This document shows positions 6,358-10,189 of a stretch of 10,189 nt of DNA, piece after piece. Made by a program: the position numbers and the translations under genes. A model generated the notes under the pieces. It was not told the DNA's origin, did not search any database, and worked only from the letters and a program-made list of their open reading frames with translations. The stretch's first letter is position 1. Each line of letters begins with the position of its first letter. The stretch comes from Spirochaetia bacterium (GTDB lineage: Bacteria; Spirochaetota; Spirochaetia; Treponematales; Breznakiellaceae), in assembly GCA_026002265.1 (NCBI GenBank), contig BOBG01000073.1, forward strand, positions 1-10,189, read 5' to 3'.

Positions 6358-6429
6358 AGCGGGAAACGGGAGTCGGACCCGCGACATCGACCTTGGCAAG
6401 GTCGCGCTCTACCACTGAGCTATTCCCGC
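6358..6429 (-). tRNA. tRNA-Gly (anticodon GCC)
   Basis: The reverse complement folds as a cloverleaf with acceptor GCGGGAA/TTCCCGC, anticodon stem CGACC/GGTCG, and loop TTGCCAA giving GCC. The discriminator base is T, and CCA is not encoded. It is the last gene of the four-tRNA operon. Confidence 0.95.
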
Positions 6430-6438
6430 ATAAAAACA

Positions 6439-6511
6439 TGAGCCGCCCGAGGATCGAACTCAGGACCCGCAGATTAAGAGTCTGCTGCTCTACCAGCTGA
6501 GCTAGCGGCCC
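6439..6511 (-). tRNA. tRNA-Lys (anticodon CTT)
   Basis: Reverse-strand cloverleaf with acceptor GGGCCGC/GCGGCTC (one G-T pair), anticodon arm GCAGA-CTCTTAA-TCTGC giving CTT, and discriminator A. CCA is not encoded. Third gene of the operon. Confidence 0.95.
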
Positions 6512-6533
6512 GCTACATAAAAAGGACCGCTTC

Positions 6534-6607
6534 TGCGTCCGACAGGACTCGAACCTGCGGCCTACGGATTCGAAGTCCGTCGCTCTATCCAGCTGAGCTA
6601 CGAACGC
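6534..6607 (-). tRNA. tRNA-Arg (anticodon TCG)
   Basis: Reverse-strand cloverleaf with acceptor GCGTTCG/CGGACGC, anticodon arm ACGGA-CTTCGAA-TCCGT giving TCG, and discriminator A. CCA is not encoded. Second gene of the operon. Confidence 0.95.
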
Positions 6608-6616
6608 ACAAAAATG

Positions 6617-6689
6617 GGTGGATGACGGGGTTTGAACCCGCGACGGCCAGATCCACAATCTGGAACTCTACCGCTGAGCTACATCCACC
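6617..6689 (-). tRNA. tRNA-His (anticodon GTG)
   Basis: Reverse-strand cloverleaf with acceptor GTGGATG/CATCCAC and anticodon arm CCAGA-TTGTGGA-TCTGG giving GTG. The extra G at position -1 opposite C73, the identity mark of tRNA-His, is encoded. Full CCA is not. It is the first gene of the operon, about 11 nt after the -10 box. Confidence 0.95.
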
Positions 6690-6700
6690 ATACACAGATG

Positions 6701-6729
6701 ACAATAGCACAGCCGGAATTTTTTGTCAA
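6701..6729 (-). promoter_or_regulatory. promoter of the tRNA operon
   Basis: On the reverse strand TTGACA (6729-6724) and TATTGT (6706-6701) are separated by exactly 17 bp. The predicted start lies a few nt before the tRNA-His 5' end. This is the strongest promoter match in the window. Confidence 0.85.
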
Positions 6730-6732
6730 GCC

Positions 6733-6808
6733 GGTAGCTACCATTTCACTTTGTCAACCGGCTATAACGTACAATTTTAGTTTACTGATACCAGAATTTT
6801 TTGTCAAG
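6733..6808 (-). promoter_or_regulatory. extra TTGACA boxes and a palindrome upstream of the tRNA promoter
   Basis: Two further reverse-strand TTGACA boxes lie at 6757-6752 and 6807-6802. The outer one has TAAACT 17 bp downstream, so it could be a second promoter. GAATTTTTTGTCAAG occurs at both 6716-6730 and 6794-6808. Between the boxes lies the perfect palindrome GGTAGCTACC (6733-6742), and AGCCGG (6729-6734) pairs with CCGGCT (6758-6763). These may be upstream control sites for the tRNA operon. Confidence 0.4.
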
Positions 6809-6890
6809 TATTTTTTGAAAAAACAGCTCCTACTTTTTTCCATACCTATTCTACGGCATCTGGAAAACCGGAAAAAATGTCTAAAAGTGA

Positions 6891-6919
6891 TTGACAAATT
6901 TTTCTATCATTCATAGGAT
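6891..6919 (+). promoter_or_regulatory. promoter of the aminotransferase gene
   Basis: TTGACA (6891-6896) and TAGGAT (6914-6919) are separated by exactly 17 bp. A start near 6926 gives a leader of about 30 nt containing GGAGG at 6945-6949. It is divergent from the tRNA promoter. Confidence 0.75.
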
Positions 6920-6955
6920 ATTTTTGGTTTGGTATTATTCCGGTGGAGGCTTGCT

Positions 6956-8128
6956 GTGCCAGTTGCAACTAGTATTAAGGAATCGCTTAGGTCTTCATCT
7001 CTGATCCGGAAAATGTTTGAAGAGGGCAATCGGCTCAAAAAATTGTACGGTGCGGAGAATGTGTTTGATTTTTCTTTGGGGAATCCTGATGTAGAACCGC
7101 CGCCGGCCTTTCATGCGGTTTTTTTGAAATGTGCTCAGGAGGATCCAAAGGGTTCTCATAGCTATATGCAAAACGCCGGGTATCCGGCTGTCCGTGAGGC
7201 TTTAGCGTGCAAAGCCGGTAGAGAGCACAACGTTACGCTGGATGCCGATCATATTATAATGTCAGTCGGGGCGGCTGGCGGACTCAATGTGGTTTTTAAA
7301 TCTATTTTGAATCCGGGTGATGAAATCATCGTTTCCCGGCCCTATTTTGTGGAATACCGGTCCTATGTGGAAAACCATGGCGGAACACTCGTTCCGGTTG
7401 ATACATTGCCGGATTTTAACCTTGATGTTCAAGCCATTCAGTCCCGCCTTTCTCCAAAAACAGCCGGGGTTTTGATCAATTCTCCGCACAACCCAACCGG
7501 TAGAGTCTATCCGGCTGCTACACTTGCCGCACTTGCCGATTGTCTGTGCAACCACGGAAAACAGTGCGGACGCTATCCGTATCTTATTGCAGATGAACCG
7601 TACCGGGAGATTGTGTACAATGGAGTTGTACCGCCGGTTCTTGCTGTGTACGATGAATCGATTGTGATAAATTCTTATTCCAAAAATCTGTCGCTTCCGG
7701 GTGAACGGATCGGGTATATTGCGGTGTCGCCGACAATTGCTGACAAAGAAACTGTGGTAAATGCGCTCATTCATTCGACCCGAGTACTCGGTTTTACCAA
7801 CGCGCCGGCACTCATGCAGAGGATTGTCGCAGAATTAACCGAAGCCCGAGTTGATACTAGCGTTTATGCGCGCCGGCTCGCCGCGTTCAAAAAGGTGTTA
7901 GATGCGGCCGGAATCGAATATGCACAGCCGGATGGTGCCTTTTATCTTTTCTGTAAAGCGCCGGATGCTGACGATAAAGCTTTTGTGGAACGGTTAAAGC
8001 AGAATCTGATCTTGGGAGTGCCCGGAACCGGTTTTGGAAGTCCTGGGTGGGTCAGGTTTGCCTACTGTGTTGACGAAACAATTATCGAACATTCTAAAAA
8101 TGCGTTTTTAAAAACTATGGGAAAATGA
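6956..8128 (+). CDS. PLP-dependent aminotransferase, class I/II (aspartate aminotransferase fold)
   Basis: A cytoplasmic enzyme of 390 residues that should transfer an amino group between an amino acid and a 2-oxo acid using pyridoxal phosphate. Family residues are all present: FDFSLGNPD near the N terminus, GYPAVREAL, NSPHNPTG (Asn179), IADEPYR (Asp213, Tyr216), the cofactor-binding lysine in SYSKNLSLPGERIGY (Lys243, Arg251) and the substrate-carboxylate Arg367 in GWVRFAY. The substrate cannot be read from sequence; aspartate, alanine or aromatic amino acids are all possible. GTG 6956 is chosen because GGAGG lies 6 nt before it. A TTG at 6929 would add nine residues and include the ribosome site in the coding region. 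Its promoter has a perfect -35 box. CCGG occurs about two dozen times by hand count, far above expectation. Confidence 0.9.
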   Translation: MPVATSIKESLRSSSLIRKMFEEGNRLKKLYGAENVFDFSLGNPDVEPPPAFHAVFLKCAQEDPKGSHSYMQNAGYPAVREALACKAGREHNVTLDADHIIMSVGAAGGLNVVFKSILNPGDEIIVSRPYFVEYRSYVENHGGTLVPVDTLPDFNLDVQAIQSRLSPKTAGVLINSPHNPTGRVYPAATLAALADCLCNHGKQCGRYPYLIADEPYREIVYNGVVPPVLAVYDESIVINSYSKNLSLPGERIGYIAVSPTIADKETVVNALIHSTRVLGFTNAPALMQRIVAELTEARVDTSVYARRLAAFKKVLDAAGIEYAQPDGAFYLFCKAPDADDKAFVERLKQNLILGVPGTGFGSPGWVRFAYCVDETIIEHSKNAFLKTMGK

Positions 8129-8135
8129 TTAACAT

Positions 8136-8164
8136 TTGACAAAAATGCAACAAACACATACACT
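8136..8164 (+). promoter_or_regulatory. promoter of the STAS gene, predicting a leaderless transcript
   Basis: TTGACA (8136-8141) and TACACT (8159-8164) are exactly 17 bp apart. The expected start, about 7 nt after the -10 box, coincides with the GTG at 8171. No Shine-Dalgarno sequence lies before that GTG. Confidence 0.65.
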
Positions 8165-8170
8165 TTCCAT

Positions 8171-8725
8171 GTGACTACAAATGATGCATTGGTGCCGGAA
8201 TTTGATGATAACTATGATGAAAATCTTCACATCGAATTACGGGTCATCCGGGAAGTTGAACATGGGCTGTACATTTCACTTTCCGGTTATATTGATACTG
8301 ATAACTCTGAACTCTTGCAAAAACGCCTCACTAAAATTGTTAAAGCCGGCTATGTCCGGCTCATTGTGCAGTGTGCACAGCTTCAATCCGTTTCTTCAAC
8401 CGGCGTAAGTGCATTTGCTCAACTCCTTAAATCGATTAAAACCCGGAAAGGCCAGTTGGTTTTTGTTAATGTACAGCAAAAGGTCCGGCAGGTATTTCAA
8501 CTTTTAGGATTTTCTACTACCTTTCAGTTTGAGGATAGTTTTGACCGGGCAATTCATGTGATCAACGCCGGTACCGATAGACAGGAACCGGCCCTATTTC
8601 CGGTGATCATCATCTGTCCCCGGTGTGTGCAAAAAGTGCGGATCCATAAACCCGGAGACTTCCGGTGCTCATGGTGTAAAGCAGCGTTGACTCTTGAGCC
8701 GACCGGACGGGTACGGCTCTGTTGA
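8171..8725 (+). CDS. STAS-domain protein with C-terminal zinc ribbon
   Basis: A protein of 184 residues. Residues ~20-130 match the STAS fold of anti-sigma-factor antagonists (SpoIIAA type): GLYISLSGYIDTDNSELLQK, then the phospho-acceptor loop LQSVSSTGVSAFAQLL (Ser75 or Ser76), and LVFVNVQQKVRQVFQLLGF. In that family a kinase phosphorylates the serine to switch partner binding. Here no kinase or sigma factor is adjacent. The tail carries a four-cysteine zinc ribbon, CPRC at 149-152 and CSWC at 166-169, so the protein is a STAS-zinc-ribbon fusion. The GTG start lies at the predicted transcription start and has no ribosome site, so leaderless translation is likely. The gene begins 42 bp after the aminotransferase stop but has its own promoter. 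A hairpin with a T run overlaps its end. Confidence 0.8.
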   Translation: MTTNDALVPEFDDNYDENLHIELRVIREVEHGLYISLSGYIDTDNSELLQKRLTKIVKAGYVRLIVQCAQLQSVSSTGVSAFAQLLKSIKTRKGQLVFVNVQQKVRQVFQLLGFSTTFQFEDSFDRAIHVINAGTDRQEPALFPVIIICPRCVQKVRIHKPGDFRCSWCKAALTLEPTGRVRLC

Positions 8726-8734
8726 ATTTTTTTT
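8696..8734 (+). terminator. probable terminator overlapping the end of the STAS gene
   Basis: GAGCCG (8696-8701) pairs with CGGCTC (8714-8719), with inner ACC/GGT pairs. Eight T follow at 8727-8734, seven bases after the stem. The stem lies in the last codons. The gap before the T run makes it weaker than the other terminators in the window. Confidence 0.5.
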
Positions 8735-8735
8735 G

Positions 8736-8744
8736 AGGAGGTGA
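8736..8744 (+). promoter_or_regulatory. strong ribosome-binding site with no ordinary start codon after it
   Basis: AGGAGGTGA (8736-8744) is a near-perfect Shine-Dalgarno sequence. The nearest downstream codons in the frame of the zinc-ribbon gene are ATA 8745 and ATT 8754, with no ATG, GTG or TTG at usable distance in that frame. A TTG at 8755 in another frame opens a 13-codon peptide (ending TAA 8794-8796) with a long 13-nt spacing. The site may be relic, may serve a leader peptide, or may support a rare ATT/ATA start. Confidence 0.5.
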
Positions 8745-8798
8745 ATATTAAGTATTGATTTTTTATTCAAGTATATCAATTTACCAAAAAAGTTAAGT

Positions 8799-9053
8799 TT
8801 GGTGGAAAATAGTTGTAGCAATGACGGCTGCAATCATGCTATAACCGAGAGTTTCCCTCACATATCAAGCGGCAGTGCGAAGATGATACATCGGGTTTAT
8901 CGGTGTCCAAAATGCGGGTACTATAAGTCCGCCGTTGGCGGAAAGACTGTGGATATACAAGCGCTAATAGTTATTAGTGAAACTAGTATAGAAAAGCATC
9001 GGCAGATGAAGGAAGCAGTAAGTAAACTTCAAACCATTACTCTGCAACAGTGA
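8799..9053 (+). CDS. small four-cysteine zinc-ribbon protein, function unknown
   Basis: A predicted protein of 84 residues from a TTG at 8799 (a GTG follows at 8802). Four cysteines in pairs, Cys6 and Cys11 then Cys36 and Cys39 (YRCPKCGYY), suggest one zinc-binding site. No family is recognised. The frame stays open upstream to about 8745, just after the strong AGGAGG, so translation could begin earlier at ATT 8754 or ATA 8745 and add 15-18 residues. No good ribosome site precedes TTG 8799. Its stop TGA overlaps a GTG (9050) that opens the next frame, so it is probably co-transcribed with the YbjN-like and PspA genes. Its 3' half is duplicated upstream of atpC in broken form. It could be a nucleic-acid-binding adaptor or a fragment of a mobile-element protein; neither is shown. 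Confidence 0.5.
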   Translation: MVENSCSNDGCNHAITESFPHISSGSAKMIHRVYRCPKCGYYKSAVGGKTVDIQALIVISETSIEKHRQMKEAVSKLQTITLQQ

Positions 9054-9081
9054 GTAGGTTTGTTAAGTTTTATAAGGCAGA
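8925..9081 (+). repeat. copy B of the duplicated leader cassette, ending at the YbjN-like gene's ribosome site
   Basis: This longer copy contains the three blocks found upstream of atpC (8925-8962, 8994-9025, 9065-9081) plus two intervening segments of about 35 and 41 nt. It runs from inside the zinc-ribbon gene to AAGG at 9074-9077. The last block ends 5 nt before ATG 9086, exactly as the other copy ends 5 nt before ATG 5873. Confidence 0.9.
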
Positions 9082-9085
9082 CTAT

Positions 9086-9469
9086 ATGGCTGATAATAAG
9101 ATCGAGCAGTATCTCATAGATCTTACTTTGAGTTACCGGAAAGATGAAGGTCACGATGTGTGGCTTGTTGATGACGAGGAACATGAGATTCGTGATGTGG
9201 CTATTGCTTTTGTGAGTTCCCTTGTCATTGTCCGGACAGTTGTTATGAAAGCTCCGGCCGAAAACCGGTTGGAATTATTTACGAAGCTGCTTGAGCTGAA
9301 CGCCACCGATGTTGTACATGGTGCGTATGCGTTGGAAGGCGATCAAATTGTACTGATTGACACGCTCGAATATGAAACGATGGATTGTTCAGAATTTAGG
9401 GCAACATTAGATGCGTTCAGTTTGGCACTCGCCCAGCATTATCCGGTACTTTCAAAGTACCGGCAGTAG
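9086..9469 (+). CDS. YbjN-like protein (type III secretion chaperone-like fold)
   Basis: A protein of 127 residues with no signal peptide. Its pattern, with an N-terminal helix (IEQYLIDLTLSYR), alternating strands (VAIAFVSSLVIVRTVV), then LLELNATDVVHGAYALEGD, IVLIDTLEYETMD and a final helix (FRATLDAFSLALAQHYPVL), fits the YbjN and type III secretion chaperone-like fold. Such proteins are often found next to PspA-family genes and are thought to be partners or regulators; that role is inferred here. ATG 9086 is chosen because AAGG lies 8 nt upstream. An in-frame GTG at 9050 overlaps the previous stop and would add 12 residues of cassette sequence. PspA begins 15 bp after its stop. An alternative placement is the DUF2170/YjfI group, which also neighbours a PspA paralogue. 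Confidence 0.65.
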   Translation: MADNKIEQYLIDLTLSYRKDEGHDVWLVDDEEHEIRDVAIAFVSSLVIVRTVVMKAPAENRLELFTKLLELNATDVVHGAYALEGDQIVLIDTLEYETMDCSEFRATLDAFSLALAQHYPVLSKYRQ

Positions 9470-9484
9470 GAATGGGAGGAAATC

Positions 9485-10180
9485 ATGGGAATTTTTTCAA
9501 AATTTAAAACTCTCGTTGCGTCCAATGTAAATGATGCTATCGGTAAAGCGGAAAATCCGGAGAAAATGCTCAACCAACTCATCGTTGAAATGAGTGAACA
9601 GCTTGTCGAGGCAAAAAAATCAGTTGCAATGGCCATCGCGGACGAAAAAAAGCTGGAACGTGCGGCTGACGATCAGGCGACTCAGGCCAAAGAATGGGAG
9701 CGCAAGGCGATGCTTGCGGTTCAAGGCGGCCGGGACGATCTTGCAAAAGAAGCGCTGCTCCGGAAACAGAGTTTTGACAGCGCCTACACTGAGTACAAAA
9801 AACAATGGGATGCACAAAAAGCCTCAGTTGATAAGTTGAAAGACGCACTCCGCGGACTCCAGAATAAAATTGAAGAAGCCCAGCGTAAAAAGAATCTCCT
9901 TATCGCCCGGGCAAAACGTGCAGAGGCACAGCAAAAGATTCAGACAACTGTTTCTTCGCTGGCCGGAAGCCGGACCGCGTTTGAGGCATTCGACCGGATG
10001 GCAGCTAAAGTGGATCAGCTCGAAGCCGAAGCTGACGCTACTGCGGAACTCGAAAATTCGTCCACAACAACGCTCGACCGGCAATTTGCCGAGCTTGAAT
10101 CGTCCAATTCTTCAGCAGATATTATGCTTTTGGAACTGAAACAGAAAATGAAAGCTCTTCCTGATAATGTGTCGCAGTAA
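9485..10180 (+). CDS. PspA/IM30 (Vipp1) family membrane-remodelling protein
   Basis: A protein of 231 residues, close to the usual PspA length. It begins MGIFSKFKTLVASNVNDAIG, the amphipathic membrane-binding helix. A fully conserved-looking NPEKMLNQLIVEM segment (about 24-36) follows, then long charged coiled coil through about residue 145 (KKLERAADDQATQAKEWERK, LKDALRGLQNKIEEAQRKKN) and a further helical part with AFEAFDRMAAKVDQLEAEA. PspA proteins belong to the ESCRT-III superfamily and protect or reshape the inner membrane under envelope stress. GGAGG lies 5 nt before ATG. It is translated from the same likely operon as the YbjN-like gene. The classical PspF/PspB/PspC partners are absent from the window, so control differs from the enterobacterial system. 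The window ends 9 bp after its stop, with an ATG directly after TAA. Confidence 0.9.
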   Translation: MGIFSKFKTLVASNVNDAIGKAENPEKMLNQLIVEMSEQLVEAKKSVAMAIADEKKLERAADDQATQAKEWERKAMLAVQGGRDDLAKEALLRKQSFDSAYTEYKKQWDAQKASVDKLKDALRGLQNKIEEAQRKKNLLIARAKRAEAQQKIQTTVSSLAGSRTAFEAFDRMAAKVDQLEAEADATAELENSSTTTLDRQFAELESSNSSADIMLLELKQKMKALPDNVSQ

Positions 10181-10189
10181 ATGAAAGAG

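Noticed and set aside
6062..6658. 198-residue reverse open frame across the tRNA genes
   Set aside because: Its sequence is translated tRNA and atpC antisense. Phrases such as AQLDRATDFESVGRRFESC are typical tRNA mistranslations.
6632..6916. 94-residue forward frame starting in tRNA-His
   Set aside because: It covers the tRNA and the divergent promoter region and has no ribosome site.
7262..7774. 170-residue reverse frame inside the aminotransferase
   Set aside because: It is a shadow of a strongly matched enzyme gene and has no family features.
10181..10189. Start of a further gene (ATG AAA GAG)
   Set aside because: Only three codons are visible and no ribosome-binding site precedes them, so it cannot be supported.

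Overview
The window looks like a chromosome segment of a spirochaete, most likely Treponema or a close relative. This rests on protein style only: two adjacent secreted lipoproteins with relaxed lipoboxes, one carrying a BspA-type leucine-rich array; a DUF554 membrane protein; a STAS protein with a zinc-ribbon tail; and a PspA/IM30 protein. Base composition is moderate and the sequence CCGG is conspicuously common in the right half. No gene was matched against a database.

Layout. Positions 1-263 hold no secure gene, only a doubtful reverse-strand reading frame. Positions 264-3729 are a two-gene lipoprotein operon: a chitobiase-C-terminal-like repeat protein, then a large BspA-like leucine-rich-repeat protein. 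A structured intergenic segment and a strong terminator follow (3752-3863). Next come a small retropepsin-like aspartic protease (3913-4326) with its own terminator, an odd 42-bp tandem repeat (4521-4730), and a DUF554 membrane protein with its own promoter (4877-5578). A decayed copy of a zinc-ribbon gene (about 5724-5868) leads directly into an isolated F1-ATPase epsilon-subunit gene (5873-6289). Four tRNA genes (His, Arg, Lys, Gly) lie on the reverse strand as one operon with a clear promoter and terminator. Transcribed away from them are a PLP-dependent aminotransferase (6956-8128) and a STAS/zinc-ribbon protein (8171-8725) whose promoter predicts a leaderless mRNA. The right end is a likely operon: small zinc-ribbon protein, YbjN-like protein and PspA.

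How the genes work together. The two lipoproteins are probably exported together and form surface adhesin or binding structures. The YbjN-like and PspA genes are a plausible envelope-stress pair. The tRNA operon and the aminotransferase share a divergent promoter region of about 265 bp. The remaining genes look like separate units.

The most unusual signal is a cassette present twice, about 3.1 kb apart: three blocks from the 3' part of the zinc-ribbon gene and the following ribosome-binding region recur in the same order upstream of atpC. Each copy ends exactly 5 nt before the start codon of an unrelated gene. The 42-bp tandem repeat with an 84-bp alternating superperiod, open in several frames on both strands, is the second unexplained structure.
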